64,000 nucleotides of DNA from Yersinia enterocolitica subsp. enterocolitica (GCF_901472495.1 NZ_LR590469.1:3224001-3288000), one strand, 5' to 3'. Counted from the first letter of the stretch, positions 43,966-54,034 are shown. The notes: generated by a model not told the origin, from the letters alone. Program-made: numbers and translations.

Positions 43966-46032
43966 ATGAAACACCTCACGCTCCCTTTGCTACTGGTTTT
44001 GTCGCCAGCAGCCATGGCGAACTGGTCACTTCAGCATTTCCCGGCGTTTACTGAACAAGATAGCGGCGTCTTCCTGAGCAGTGGTGCGCTCACCAAAGGT
44101 GAGTATCTCCTTAAATTTTATCAAGATAAGCAATGCTGGCAGCCAGCCGGGCCGGTAAAGCTGAATCAGACTTTTTCGCTGCAACCCTGCCAGAATCAGG
44201 CTGATATCCAGTGGAAGCTATTCCGCGATGGCCAGTATCAGGTGCGTATTGATACCCGTAGCGGCACGCCAACACTCACCTTGAGTATCAAAGAACCGGT
44301 GGCGGAAACCGTCAAAGTCGTGACTCACAGTTGTCAGCGCTGGGATGGAAAGCCGGTGACGATTGATGTCAGTAAGACCTTCGCTGAAGGCGAAATGGTG
44401 CGGGATTTCTATTCTGGCCAAACGACGAAAGTTTCCCTCGGTAAAATCACTCTGCAACCCACTCCCGAGAGCGGGGGTTTACTGTTATTAGAATCAGCCC
44501 AAACCCAGCAAGCTGCGCCTTTTAGTTGGCAAAATGCCACGGTTTATTTTGCTCTGACAGATCGTTTTAAAAACGGCAACCCAGACAATGACCACAGCTA
44601 TGGCCGCCACAGCGATGGCATGCAGGAAATCGGTACTTTCCACGGTGGTGACCTGGCTGGCCTAACCGAAAAACTTGATTATCTGCAACAACTTGGGGTC
44701 AATGCGTTATGGATAACTTCTCCACTGGAGCAAATTCACGGCTGGGTCGGGGGCGGTACCAAAGGTGACTTCCCGCATTACGCCTATCATGGTTATTACG
44801 GCCTGGATTGGTCTCGTCTGGATGCCAACATGGGCACCGAACAGGATTTGCATCAACTGGTTGAGCAAGCCCATAAGCGCGGTATCCGCATTCTATTTGA
44901 TGTAGTCATGAATCATGTGGGATATGCCACTCTGGCAGATATGCAGAGCTACCAGTTCGGCGCGCTGTATTTGCAAGGCGATCAGCTGGAAAAAACACTG
45001 GGTAAAAACTGGACAGACTGGACGCCGGGTAAGGGGCAAACCTGGCATAGTTTTAATGATTACATCAACTTTAGTGATAAAGCCGCATGGGATAATTGGT
45101 GGGGTAAGAAATGGATCCGCACCGATATTGGTGATTATGATTCCCCCGGCTATGACGATCTGACCATGTCGCTGGCTTTCCTGCCGGACATCAAAACCGA
45201 ATCTACCCAACCCAGCGGTTTGCCGGTGTTTTATCGCCATAAACCCGATACCGCAGCACGAGAAATTGCCGGAGCCACACCGCGTGATTACCTTACTTAT
45301 TGGCTGAGCCAATGGGTTCGCGATTATGGTATTGACGGCTTTCGTGTTGATACCGCCAAGCATGTCGAGAAGCCCGCCTGGCAACAACTTAAGCAGCAAA
45401 GCGCAGCTGCTTTGGCCGAGTGGAAAGCGGCTCACCCCGATCAAGCACTGGACGACTTGCCATTCTGGATGACCGGAGAAGCTTGGGGCCACGGGGTGAT
45501 GAAAAGTGATTATTACCAAAACGGCTTCGATGCCATGATTAACTTTGATTTTCAGGATCAAGCCAAACAAGCACTGGCCTGTTTCTCGTCCATTGACGGC
45601 ACTTATCAGCAAATGGCGGATAAACTGCAAGGTTTCAATGTGTTGAGCTACATTTCATCCCATGATACACGGCTGTTTTTTAAAAATGACGCACAACAAT
45701 CCTTGGTGAAACAGCAACGTGCGGGTGATCTACTGCTGCTGGCTCCGGGGGCAGTGCAAATCTTCTATGGCGATGAAAGTGGACGAGAGTTCGGCCCTAC
45801 CGGGTCAGATCCATTACAAGGAACCCGCTCGGATATGAACTGGAATGAACTGAGCGGAGAAAAAGGCGCGCTGTTGGCGCACTGGCAAAAAGTCAGTCAG
45901 TTCCGCGCCCGTCACCAAGCGATTGGTGCAGGCGTGCAGCAGTCGCAACAAACCGCTGATTACTATGCTTTTAGTCGCCAACACCAGGGCGATAAAGTAT
46001 TGGTCGTTTGGGTTGGAGACAAAAAAGAGTAA
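43966..46032 (+). CDS. malS: Periplasmic alpha-amylase MalS
   Basis: A 688-residue GH13 enzyme cleaving maltodextrins in the periplasm (E. coli 676 aa). Signal peptide ends at AAMA|NWSLQ. The N-terminal non-catalytic part (~18-180) precedes the (beta/alpha)8 barrel: DVVMNHVGY, the nucleophile Asp in GFRVDTAKHVEKP, the acid Glu in WMTGEAWGHG and the Asp in SYISSHDTRLF. MalT boxes upstream place it in the maltose regulon. Confidence 0.95.
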   Translation: MKHLTLPLLLVLSPAAMANWSLQHFPAFTEQDSGVFLSSGALTKGEYLLKFYQDKQCWQPAGPVKLNQTFSLQPCQNQADIQWKLFRDGQYQVRIDTRSGTPTLTLSIKEPVAETVKVVTHSCQRWDGKPVTIDVSKTFAEGEMVRDFYSGQTTKVSLGKITLQPTPESGGLLLLESAQTQQAAPFSWQNATVYFALTDRFKNGNPDNDHSYGRHSDGMQEIGTFHGGDLAGLTEKLDYLQQLGVNALWITSPLEQIHGWVGGGTKGDFPHYAYHGYYGLDWSRLDANMGTEQDLHQLVEQAHKRGIRILFDVVMNHVGYATLADMQSYQFGALYLQGDQLEKTLGKNWTDWTPGKGQTWHSFNDYINFSDKAAWDNWWGKKWIRTDIGDYDSPGYDDLTMSLAFLPDIKTESTQPSGLPVFYRHKPDTAAREIAGATPRDYLTYWLSQWVRDYGIDGFRVDTAKHVEKPAWQQLKQQSAAALAEWKAAHPDQALDDLPFWMTGEAWGHGVMKSDYYQNGFDAMINFDFQDQAKQALACFSSIDGTYQQMADKLQGFNVLSYISSHDTRLFFKNDAQQSLVKQQRAGDLLLLAPGAVQIFYGDESGREFGPTGSDPLQGTRSDMNWNELSGEKGALLAHWQKVSQFRARHQAIGAGVQQSQQTADYYAFSRQHQGDKVLVVWVGDKKE

Positions 46033-46166
46033 ACCAGTTTATTATTTTGTAATAACACATCCTGCCGATATTTTCGCGCGGCAGGAAGAATTCTTTCCGC
46101 ATTGCGTCCGCTTTTATCTGCGAGTATGGTAGCTGTTCACTTACGGATAACAATAAATTTTCATTT

Positions 46167-47420
46167 ATGAAGTTTTCACTTTTCGGCGACAAATTCACCC
46201 GCTACGCGGGTATCACCAGACTGATGGACGACCTCAATGACGGCCTGAGAACTCCGGGTTCTATCATGCTTGGCGGGGGTAATCCGGCTCATATTCCCGA
46301 GATGGATGCTTATTTCCAACAACTTTGTCAGGAAATGCTGGAGCGCGGGCAATTGACCGAGGCGTTGTGCAATTATGACGGGCCACAAGGGAAAGACCTG
46401 CTGCTAAAAGCACTGGCAAAAATGCTGCGCGATGAGTTGGGTTGGCAAATTGAGCCACAGAACATTGCACTAACAAATGGCAGTCAAAGCGCGTTTTTCT
46501 ACTTATTTAATTTATTCGCTGGCCGCTATGCCGATGGCAACCGTCGGCGGGTACTATTCCCGCTGGCACCGGAGTATCTCGGTTATGCCGATGCGGGCCT
46601 CGACGAAGATTTGTTTGTCTCTGCCAAACCCAATATTGAGCTATTGCCAGCAGGGCAATTCAAATATCACGTCGATTTTGAACACCTCAATATTACCGAT
46701 GATATAGGCCTGATTTGCGTCTCACGGCCCACCAACCCGACTGGCAATGTGATTACTGACGAAGAGTTGATTCGCCTCGATGCTATTGCCCAGCAACGTG
46801 GTATTCCGTTATTGATTGATAATGCTTATGGCGTGCCCTTCCCTGGCATTATCTTTACTGACGCCACACCGCTGTGGAACCCGAATATCATTCTGTGCAT
46901 GAGCTTGTCGAAACTAGGCTTACCCGGTTCACGCTGTGGGATAGTGATTGCAGATGAGAAAGTCATTTCAGCCATCACTAACATGAATGGCATTATCAGT
47001 TTGTCACCGGGGAGTTTGGGGCCAGCAATTGCCGCCGAAATGATTGAGCGTGGTGATCTGTTACGTTTATCCAACGAGGTCATCCGGCCATTCTATTTTG
47101 AACGGGTGCAGCAAACTATTGCTATCCTGCGCAAATACTTACCGCCTGAACGCTGCCTGATCCACAAGCCGGAAGGGGCAATATTCCTCTGGCTGTGGTT
47201 CAAAGATTTGCCGATCAGCACCGAGCTATTGTATCAACGCCTGAAAAAACGCGGTGTATTGATGGTACCTGGCCATTACTTCTTCCCCGGTCTGGAATAT
47301 GACTGGCCACATACTCATCAGTGCATGCGGATGAATTATGTTCCGGCACCGGAAGATATCGAAAAGGGTGTGGCGATTCTGGCCGAAGAAATTGAGCTGG
47401 CGTATCAGGAAGCGCAGTAA
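46167..47420 (+). CDS. avtA: Valine--pyruvate aminotransferase AvtA
   Basis: A 417-residue class I aminotransferase (E. coli 417 aa), transferring the amino group between valine or 2-aminobutyrate and pyruvate/alanine. PLP-lysine motif is SLSKLGLPGSRCGIV; VSRPTNPTGNVI binds PLP. malS-avtA adjacency matches E. coli. Confidence 0.95.
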   Translation: MKFSLFGDKFTRYAGITRLMDDLNDGLRTPGSIMLGGGNPAHIPEMDAYFQQLCQEMLERGQLTEALCNYDGPQGKDLLLKALAKMLRDELGWQIEPQNIALTNGSQSAFFYLFNLFAGRYADGNRRRVLFPLAPEYLGYADAGLDEDLFVSAKPNIELLPAGQFKYHVDFEHLNITDDIGLICVSRPTNPTGNVITDEELIRLDAIAQQRGIPLLIDNAYGVPFPGIIFTDATPLWNPNIILCMSLSKLGLPGSRCGIVIADEKVISAITNMNGIISLSPGSLGPAIAAEMIERGDLLRLSNEVIRPFYFERVQQTIAILRKYLPPERCLIHKPEGAIFLWLWFKDLPISTELLYQRLKKRGVLMVPGHYFFPGLEYDWPHTHQCMRMNYVPAPEDIEKGVAILAEEIELAYQEAQ

Positions 47421-47441
47421 TTTACTAACGAAATAAAAGCA

Positions 47442-47564
<123 letters not shown>

Positions 47565-47565
47565 A

Positions 47566-49224
47566 CTATAGTGTCCAGAACAGCACGGCAAGTATCTGCG
47601 GCGACATAATGCGTAAGAACATCGCCAACGGGTAAACCGTTGCATAAGACAGTGCCGCCGCACCGCTGGTGGGGTGCAAACCATTGGCGAAGGCCAATGC
47701 CGGTGGATCAGTCATTGAACCGGCTAACATGCCGCACAGCGTCAGATAGTTCATCTTAGCCAGCATGCGCGCCAGAATGCCCACGGTCAGTAGCGGTATC
47801 CCGGTGATCATCGCCCCATAGCCAATCCACGCCAGCCCATCACCATTAACCAGCGTATTGATGAAATCACCGCCAGACTTTAGCCCAACCACCGACAAGA
47901 ACAACACGATCCCCAGTTCACGCAAGGCCAGGTTGGCACTCGGCGGCATAAACCAATATAGCTTGCCGATGCTGCCAATACGCCCAAGGATAAGTGCGAC
48001 CACTAGCGGGCCACCCGCCAACCCCAAACGCAGCGCTGCCGGAAACCCCGGAATAAACAGTGGGATTGACCCTAACAACACCCCCAGACCGACGCCAATA
48101 AAGACAGGAAGCATTTGAACTTGCTGTAGTTTTTGTTGCGCGTTACCCACAACAGCAGAAACGGCCTCAATAGATTCCGGACGCCCTACCAGATTAAGAA
48201 TGTCACCAAATTGCAGGCTGGCATTGTTACTGGCGACTAACTCAATCCCGGCACGGTTTAATCGAGTGATTGCTACGTCATATTTCTGTTTCAGGTTTAA
48301 GTCGCGAATTTTCTTACCCAAAACAGCCTCATTGGTCACCACTACACGAGCGGTTTGCAACACCGTACTGGCCGTAGACAAGGTGACATCAACCTCTTCC
48401 CCGACCACCAGTCGCACTTTCTCCAAAGCCTCGCGCTGCCCGACCAAATGCAGATAGTCACCTAACTCAATGACGGTGCCTGACAACGGAACCATCAACA
48501 AATCACCGCGCTTCAAGCGGGAACAGACCACCTCATCGCTGTTCAGTAATGGCACATCCTGCATTGATAGACCATGCAGATTGGGATTTCGTACCGCGAC
48601 GTTCATGGTTTGCAGCAATTCACGGTTCTGCCCATGGCTGCTATCAAACTCTTTAGCTTCACGATCAACGTTGATTTTAAAGAATAAACGGATCAGCCAC
48701 ATCACCAACAAAATACCGCAAATACCGAATGGATAGGCCATGGCATAACCCATCCCCATTTGGCTGACCAATTGGGGTGGCGAGCCTAAATCAGTGAGGA
48801 TTTGTTGTGCTGCCCCAAGAGCCGGGGTGTTAGTAACCGCACCTGAAAATACGCCCAGAATAATGGGCAGTGGCACCGCAAACAATTTATGGATAATAGC
48901 GGTCACTAGCCCGCCGACAATCACCATCAGAATGGCAAAGCAGTTAAGCCGCAACCCCGAGACCCGCAGTGAGGAGAAGAACCCCGGCCCTACCTGAATA
49001 CCAATGGTATAAACAAACAGAATCAGGCCAAATTCCTGAATGAAATGCAGCATGTCTCCATTGAGAACCAGTTCGTAAGTTTGTGCAAAATGGCCCACGA
49101 TAATGCCGCCAAATAGCACCCCGCCGATACCTAACCCCACACCATAGACTTTCCAATTACCGATCCATAACCCCAATACGGCGACCAGCGCCAACATACT
49201 GACGGTAAGGGCGATAGCACTCAT
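47566..49224 (-). CDS. yidE: AspT/YidE/YbjL-type transporter YidE
   Basis: A 552-residue membrane protein (E. coli YidE 553 aa). Two membrane halves (TM segments ~1-190 and ~375-552, the latter with GGPLVVALILGRIG) flank two RCK_C/TrkA_C domains (~205-290 and ~295-375; VVCSRLKRGDLLMVPLSGTV). A putative antiporter; its substrate is not known. It lies next to ibpB, as in E. coli. Confidence 0.93.
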   Translation of the reverse strand: MSAIALTVSMLALVAVLGLWIGNWKVYGVGLGIGGVLFGGIIVGHFAQTYELVLNGDMLHFIQEFGLILFVYTIGIQVGPGFFSSLRVSGLRLNCFAILMVIVGGLVTAIIHKLFAVPLPIILGVFSGAVTNTPALGAAQQILTDLGSPPQLVSQMGMGYAMAYPFGICGILLVMWLIRLFFKINVDREAKEFDSSHGQNRELLQTMNVAVRNPNLHGLSMQDVPLLNSDEVVCSRLKRGDLLMVPLSGTVIELGDYLHLVGQREALEKVRLVVGEEVDVTLSTASTVLQTARVVVTNEAVLGKKIRDLNLKQKYDVAITRLNRAGIELVASNNASLQFGDILNLVGRPESIEAVSAVVGNAQQKLQQVQMLPVFIGVGLGVLLGSIPLFIPGFPAALRLGLAGGPLVVALILGRIGSIGKLYWFMPPSANLALRELGIVLFLSVVGLKSGGDFINTLVNGDGLAWIGYGAMITGIPLLTVGILARMLAKMNYLTLCGMLAGSMTDPPALAFANGLHPTSGAAALSYATVYPLAMFLRIMSPQILAVLFWTL

Positions 49225-49362
49225 AAATCACTTCCTTGCCTAAGTTTAAAAACCGGTCGGCCATTCGAATTATCATGAATGTCATACATGGCCTTAAATT
49301 CTTATAGTTAGTAGGGATTCTGTCAGAAGGGGGAATGATTGACTGTGGGATGCACCACAAAA

Positions 49363-49394
49363 TGCACCGGAGAGTAGGGAATCTCTCCGGTGCA
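49363..49394 (-). terminator. Intrinsic terminator of the ibpAB transcript
   Basis: Perfect 12-bp stem TGCACCGGAGAG / CTCTCCGGTGCA with an 8-nt loop, followed on the minus strand by TTTT, ~95 bp after the ibpB stop. Confidence 0.75.
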
Positions 49395-49453
49395 AAAACA
49401 AACATGGAAAAGTTTAATACTAAAAGGACAAAACAAGGAGAGGGGTATTCGTT

Positions 49454-49480
49454 ACCGGCACCTCAGGCAGAGGTGCCGGT
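49454..49480 (-). terminator. Hairpin just after ibpB
   Basis: Perfect 10-bp stem ACCGGCACCT / AGGTGCCGGT with a 7-nt loop, 9 bp after the ibpB stop. No T-run, so perhaps an RNA-stability hairpin ahead of the true terminator. Confidence 0.45.
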
Positions 49481-49488
49481 CATCATAA

Positions 49489-49962
49489 TTACTGCTGTTC
49501 TGATTGCTCGGTTGCAACCGGATTATCTAATACCTGATGCTCTTGAGGAGCGGCACTGCCAATGCTAATTCGCTGTGGTTGCAGTGCTTCTGGTACCTGG
49601 CGCAACAGATCAATGTGCAGCAGGCCATTTTCAAATTGAGCATTATCAACATTCAGATGCTCTGCCAAAGTAAAGGTCAATGAGAACTCTTTACGCACCA
49701 AGCCTTGATGCAGGTATTCAACCTGTTTTTCAGCCGGTGTTGGCTTACCGCGCACAGTCAAACGCGGGCCTTCTACTTCAATATCCAGTTCGCTCTGTTT
49801 AAAACCGGCCAATGCCAGTGAGATGCGATAGTGGTTATCGTCAGTTTTCTCAATATTATATGGAGGGAACCCCTGAGAATCCTGACCACCCTGCATTGAA
49901 CTGGCTAATTTATCAAAACCAATCCACTGACGAAGTAAAGGTGACAAATCATAATTACGCAT
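49489..49962 (-). CDS. ibpB: Small heat-shock protein IbpB
   Basis: A 157-residue alpha-crystallin-type holdase that binds unfolded proteins and hands them to DnaK/ClpB. It begins MRNYDLSPLLRQWIGFDKL; the ACD (~35-125) ends with NGLLHIDLLRQVPEALQPQRI, and a Glu/Gln-rich tail follows. Second gene of ibpAB; about 15 residues longer than E. coli IbpB, at the tail. Confidence 0.93.
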   Translation of the reverse strand: MRNYDLSPLLRQWIGFDKLASSMQGGQDSQGFPPYNIEKTDDNHYRISLALAGFKQSELDIEVEGPRLTVRGKPTPAEKQVEYLHQGLVRKEFSLTFTLAEHLNVDNAQFENGLLHIDLLRQVPEALQPQRISIGSAAPQEHQVLDNPVATEQSEQQ

Positions 49963-49970
49963 ATATATAA

Positions 49971-49988
49971 CTCCTTCTTTGAAGCGAG
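49971..49988 (-). promoter_or_regulatory. ibpB RNA-thermometer hairpin
   Basis: On the minus strand CUC-G-CUUC-AAA-GAAG-GAG: a 7-bp stem with one bulged G that buries the AAGGAG ribosome site of ibpB. It contains UCGCU, the ROSE-type anti-SD motif. Confidence 0.65.
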
Positions 49989-50086
49989 ATAATAGAAAGC
50001 CGATCAGTCCCCGATTACGGCAGACTTGGCTCAGTTATGAATAATGTGAATTAGTCACATTATTGAAAAACTATTTACTAAATCTA

Positions 50087-50500
50087 TTATTTAATTTCAA
50101 TACGACGTGGTTTTAAACTTTCTGGTACTAAACGCTCCAGATCGATATACAACAAACCATTGACTAAATTGGCACCTTTAATTTTAATGTGCTCAGCCAA
50201 CTGGAATTTACGTTCAAAGTTGCGCTCAGCGATACCTTGATATAAATAAGTTCGTTGTGCTGGCTCACTGGCATGAGAACCACGAACAATCAACAGGTTA
50301 TCCTGAGTGACAATTTCCAGTTCCTGTTCTGCAAAGCCTGCTACCGCGATCGCGATGCGATAGTTATTTTCATCGACCAATTCGACGTTATAAGGAGGAT
50401 AGCCACCATTACTTTGATTCTGACCGGACTCTAATAGATTAAATAACCGGTCGAAACCGATAGCTGAACGATACAGTGGTGCAAGCTCGGAATTACGCAT
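50087..50500 (-). CDS. ibpA: Small heat-shock protein IbpA
   Basis: A 137-residue small heat-shock protein, the same length as in E. coli. MRNSELAPLYRSAIGFDRLFN opens it; NYRIAIAVAGFAEQELEI and VNGLLYIDLERLVPESLKPR are alpha-crystallin-domain landmarks. It lacks IbpB's long tail. A sigma-32 promoter and a ROSE thermometer precede it. Confidence 0.95.
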   Translation of the reverse strand: MRNSELAPLYRSAIGFDRLFNLLESGQNQSNGGYPPYNVELVDENNYRIAIAVAGFAEQELEIVTQDNLLIVRGSHASEPAQRTYLYQGIAERNFERKFQLAEHIKIKGANLVNGLLYIDLERLVPESLKPRRIEIK

Positions 50501-50508
50501 AAAAACTG

Positions 50509-50575
50509 CCTCCTAAATATATTAGCAAGGATGTTGTCATATTTTGTATTAAGCCTTCCACTCTGGACAGACTGT
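50509..50575 (-). promoter_or_regulatory. ROSE-type RNA thermometer of ibpA
   Basis: The 5' leader contains CUUGCU 5 bases away from AGGAGG-side pairing: CUUGCU against AGGAGG leaves the G opposite a G, the hallmark of ROSE elements. The small hairpin covers 50509-50530; upstream helices extend to ~50575. It hides the ribosome site at low temperature. Confidence 0.8.
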
Positions 50576-50619
50576 TGGTCTGAATACCCTGTCGGCGTAT
50601 TCTCTCTGACCTGATAATA

Positions 50620-50647
50620 AAATGAGGTCGGCAATCTTCTTTTCAAG
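50620..50647 (-). promoter_or_regulatory. Sigma-32 heat-shock promoter of ibpA
   Basis: On the minus strand CTTGAAA (50647-50641), 13-bp spacer, then CCTCATTT (50627-50620), against the sigma-32 consensus CTTGAAA-N13-CCCCATNT: 7/7 and 7/8. It gives a leader of ~110 nt that holds the thermometer. Confidence 0.8.
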
Positions 50648-50883
50648 AGCAAAATCAAAAAAAATTTCACAAGAAAAATCTTAATAAGAAGTTTATTAAT
50701 TTCATTATTCGATAAATACGCTGCTATAACTTACACTTAGATAAATGTACGTCACAAGACTGAATCTTTCACCATAGGAACTGTCTGTAAGGTGGTGTAA
50801 AAATCATGTCAAAACTTAGTATGGATAGCGGGTTGAAGGTTGTCACCTGTAACTCCCCGGTATAATGAGAGCTGAAAAGAACA

Positions 50884-51222
50884 ATGAAAAATACAGTTAT
50901 CCCTTTTGTTACCGGCTGTTCGCTGCTTTTGTCCGGCGGCTGTTCCAGTATTATGACGCACACTAGCAGCAGTCAGGGTTATTACTCCGGCACTGAAGCT
51001 AATGTGGCGATGCTCAAAGATGATAATACCGGTTGGGCGTTGCGCCCCTTGCTCGCGGTGGATTTGCCACTCTCAGCGGTGATGGACACTTTACTGTTGC
51101 CGTATGATTACTTACGTTCCGACAGCGAAGATAAAATGGCCAGCTCCCCTCGCGAGCGCATCCGCCAGTCAGAAGCGCAGAACCAGTCAGCAGCCCACCC
51201 CGCAGACACACCAGTACCATGA
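50884..51222 (+). CDS. yidQ: YidQ family lipoprotein (DUF1375)
   Basis: A 112-residue small lipoprotein with lipobox LLLSGGC (~20) and SSIMTHTSSSQGYYSGT; the YceK/YidQ-type core PLLAVDLPLSAVMDTLLLPYDY is near the end. In E. coli yidQ lies beside ibpA, as here. It ends one base from the convergent yidR stop. Function unknown. Confidence 0.88.
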   Translation: MKNTVIPFVTGCSLLLSGGCSSIMTHTSSSQGYYSGTEANVAMLKDDNTGWALRPLLAVDLPLSAVMDTLLLPYDYLRSDSEDKMASSPRERIRQSEAQNQSAAHPADTPVP

Positions 51223-51223
51223 G

Positions 51224-52507
51224 TTAGTCTACTTTGACGGTAAAGATTTGTGCTAAGCCGTCGATTTCCCGCATAAAGGCCACTTTAGTGCCATCGGGCG
51301 AAAACACCACTGCATCCGCCATTGGTGCAATAGCACTCCGCGCGGTCAATCGCCGCAATTGACCGGTTGTACTATTACACTGCATCACACTGTTATCACA
51401 TACAAATACCAGGCTGTGTCCTTGTGGGTGCCAACTGAATGCCGACTGAATCCCCCCCTCCGTGAATGTCAGTTGCCGTGGTTCACCACCATTGGGTGAA
51501 ACCAACCACAACTGCACCACACCCTCATCATCTTTCATTAAACAAGCAATGGCACTGCCGTCGGGTGAGGTTCGCAGCCAATGCCGCGGGCTGGTCGCCA
51601 GTCCTGGGAAACGCCGCTCAGCCGTAAAGGTTAACCGCCGTTGCCTGACGCCTGCAGGTGGGGCTGGCATGGTGGTTTGAGTTCCCTCTAATGGCTCTTC
51701 GCCAGCACGAGCATAATCCCGCTCATGCTCTGGTAAATCAGCAATAAAGATTTCCGGAATTTTTTCGCCCTGCGCCGAAAGCGTATCGCCAATAAATGCC
51801 AATGCCCAGCGCTGGCGAGTACCGTCCATTTTCAGATAACCCTGCGAGCCAATCCAACCCTCTTCATAAGCGCGGCTTATTTGGTCACTACCCGCCAAGG
51901 GCGTAGGGGTAGTTCGAGTCACTAACACACAGAAATGGCTACCATCATATTCACGCGGATGTTGCTTGGGCGGATTAACACCATGCAAAGGCAAGGCCAC
52001 TGCCACGTTACGGCAATCCAGAGCGGGGTCTTGTTCGTGCAGCACATGGTCGTTATAGGTAAAACTCAGGCGACTGCCGTCAGGGCTAAAAACATGCACA
52101 TGGCTGCCTCCGCGCAACGCGCCGGGAGTAAAGGGCGGCGTAATATCCATGGCATCCAATGTGACCGCCAGTTCTCTGTCCGGCTCAGTGACAATCACCC
52201 CTCGCCGGTGATGGAAATCATAATGCCAGTGACTATCTGGGTGTTCCGGGCCATGAATAAACACATAGCGCGCGGGCATATCAGGGCTAACGGTCACCAC
52301 GCCAACATGAGCACCATGTTGAGAACGATAAATGACCTCGATATCACCAGTGATGCAATTAACCCGCTCAATGGTTAACCCACTAAACGTACTGCCATTA
52401 GGCCGCACATCATATGCCAGCCATTGGCTATCGGGCGTCCAAACATTGATGTTGGTGAGCTGATGACCTCTGGGTTCAAAGGTGAGTTGCTGTTCCTGCA
52501 AGGCCAT
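51224..52507 (-). CDS. yidR: YidR, DUF3748 beta-propeller-like protein
   Basis: A 427-residue protein similar to E. coli YidR (415 aa). Repeated TolB/WD40-like blades are visible: SPDGSRLSFTYND, SPDGSAIACLMKD, HPQGHSLVFVCDN and SPDGTKVAFMRE. No signal peptide. Function unknown; a link to sugar metabolism by neighbourhood in E. coli is weak. Confidence 0.88.
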   Translation of the reverse strand: MALQEQQLTFEPRGHQLTNINVWTPDSQWLAYDVRPNGSTFSGLTIERVNCITGDIEVIYRSQHGAHVGVVTVSPDMPARYVFIHGPEHPDSHWHYDFHHRRGVIVTEPDRELAVTLDAMDITPPFTPGALRGGSHVHVFSPDGSRLSFTYNDHVLHEQDPALDCRNVAVALPLHGVNPPKQHPREYDGSHFCVLVTRTTPTPLAGSDQISRAYEEGWIGSQGYLKMDGTRQRWALAFIGDTLSAQGEKIPEIFIADLPEHERDYARAGEEPLEGTQTTMPAPPAGVRQRRLTFTAERRFPGLATSPRHWLRTSPDGSAIACLMKDDEGVVQLWLVSPNGGEPRQLTFTEGGIQSAFSWHPQGHSLVFVCDNSVMQCNSTTGQLRRLTARSAIAPMADAVVFSPDGTKVAFMREIDGLAQIFTVKVD

Positions 52508-52783
52508 ATAGACTCCGGTCGTGCTGATGCTAACAATAATTCATTACACTGAATTATATCACCCTCACTTCCTATTACTGTAAAGCCGCCGTGAACATTA
52601 TCGCTTGTTCTAAAAACAGCTAACGTAAAATAAATTTATCAAACTGATAGATTCAGATTTCATGCAAAAATGATAACTCTGAATAGTACGGCCTTTGCTG
52701 AGTGTGTTATAGATACTAAATTGCTGTACTCATTTACTGTAACTTACTAATTAGTCTTAAAAGACTCACTAAGGGGAATAGTT

Positions 52784-53986
52784 GTGTCTGCTTTTCATAA
52801 CTGGTTATCTGAAAAATCATCGGGCGACTGGTATATCTACATTAAACGCCTTTCCGGTAATGATACGGGGGCAACAGGTGGACATCAGGCCGGCGTCTAT
52901 ATCCCGACGGAAGTGATTGAGAAGCAGTTCTCTCCTATTCTACGAACTGATGTGAGAAACCCTGACATTCTTTTGCCTGCCAGAATAAGTTCTCATGGAA
53001 ATCTTGAGAGTGTAGTCCGGGCTATTTATTACAATAACCGTCATTTTGATGGTACACGTAATGAAAAGCGTATTACTCGTTGGGGTAAAGGTAGTCCGCT
53101 GTTAAATAAAGAAAATACTGGCGCACTAACTGTTTTCGCTTTTCATAGTCAACCCGATAGCATCTGCGATTTTATTGATGTATGGCTATGCAATTCCCTG
53201 GCAGAGGAAGAACTGCTGGAATCCATGACGGGTGAGATCATCCCTGGCTTCTCAGTTTGTGGCCCATCTAATCAGGTTCTTGGCGGTTTTGCTGTAACAG
53301 GTGGTGATTGGAAGTCTGGCAATTATCCTATTCCAGAAGAATGGTCTGTTTCATTCCCATCAGGTGTTGAGATTATTAGTTATCTCCCTGAAGTATTTCA
53401 GTTTAAAAGCCAAACTCCTGATGAACTATTACTCGAAAAACGTAATGCAGAATATTCTCTATTTCGTCGCATAGAGGAATTACATGTTTTGGATCGGGTG
53501 AAAGCAGGATTTTCTTCAGTAGATGATTTTATAAACTTAGCTAATTCAGTAAGTAATCGGCGTAAATCGCGAGCAGGAAGATCTCTGGAACTACATCTGG
53601 AGCATACGTTCGTCGAAAATAATCTTACTAATTTTGCTACTCAGTGTATTACTGAAGGCAATAAAAAACCTGACTTTTTATTTCCCTCTTCTGAGGCTTA
53701 CAATGATATGGAATATCCTTCAGATAAATTGAGAATGCTTGCAGTAAAAACCACCTGTAAAGATCGCTGGCGCCAGGCTCTGAGTGAAGCTAACCGAATT
53801 GACAAAATTCATCTTTTTACTCTTCAGGAAGGTGTATCTGTTAATCAGTTCCAAGAAATGAAAGATGCTGGCGTTAAATTAGTGGTTCCTAAGCCTCTTC
53901 ACAAAAAATATCCAGAACCTATTCGTGATGAGTTAATTTCTCTTGATGGCTTCATTCGGGAAATCAAGGGGATATATAATAATTAA
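52784..53986 (+). CDS. EcoRII-type restriction endonuclease
   Basis: A 400-residue type IIE endonuclease similar over its length to EcoRII (404 aa), which cuts at CCWGG and needs a second site as effector. Starts at GTG with AAGGGG 7 bp upstream. The N-terminal effector-binding domain has KRLSGNDTGATGGHQAGVYIP and NEKRITRWGKGSPL; the C-terminal PD-(D/E)xK core has SLELHLEHTFVENN, ITEGNKKPDFLFPS and LAVKTTCKDRW. It converges on vsr and the methylase gene. AT-rich compared with flanking genes. Specificity is inferred from the homologue. Confidence 0.9.
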   Translation: MSAFHNWLSEKSSGDWYIYIKRLSGNDTGATGGHQAGVYIPTEVIEKQFSPILRTDVRNPDILLPARISSHGNLESVVRAIYYNNRHFDGTRNEKRITRWGKGSPLLNKENTGALTVFAFHSQPDSICDFIDVWLCNSLAEEELLESMTGEIIPGFSVCGPSNQVLGGFAVTGGDWKSGNYPIPEEWSVSFPSGVEIISYLPEVFQFKSQTPDELLLEKRNAEYSLFRRIEELHVLDRVKAGFSSVDDFINLANSVSNRRKSRAGRSLELHLEHTFVENNLTNFATQCITEGNKKPDFLFPSSEAYNDMEYPSDKLRMLAVKTTCKDRWRQALSEANRIDKIHLFTLQEGVSVNQFQEMKDAGVKLVVPKPLHKKYPEPIRDELISLDGFIREIKGIYNN

Positions 53987-53996
53987 TTAAATTATA

Positions 53997-54034
53997 TGAC
54001 CGAATTTTTGTTGTTTACAACCTGTATTCGGTCA
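53997..54034. terminator. Hairpin between the convergent endonuclease and vsr genes
   Basis: TGACCGAAT / ATTCGGTCA (9 bp) with inner GTTGT / ACAAC. The right arm includes the vsr stop codon, so it probably ends both transcripts. A second hairpin AGCCAAAT / ATTTGGCT lies directly beside it (54034-54052). Confidence 0.6.

Noticed and set aside
44893..45630. 245-residue open frame opposite malS
   Set aside because: Shadow of a clearly coding gene; no ribosome site and no family resemblance.
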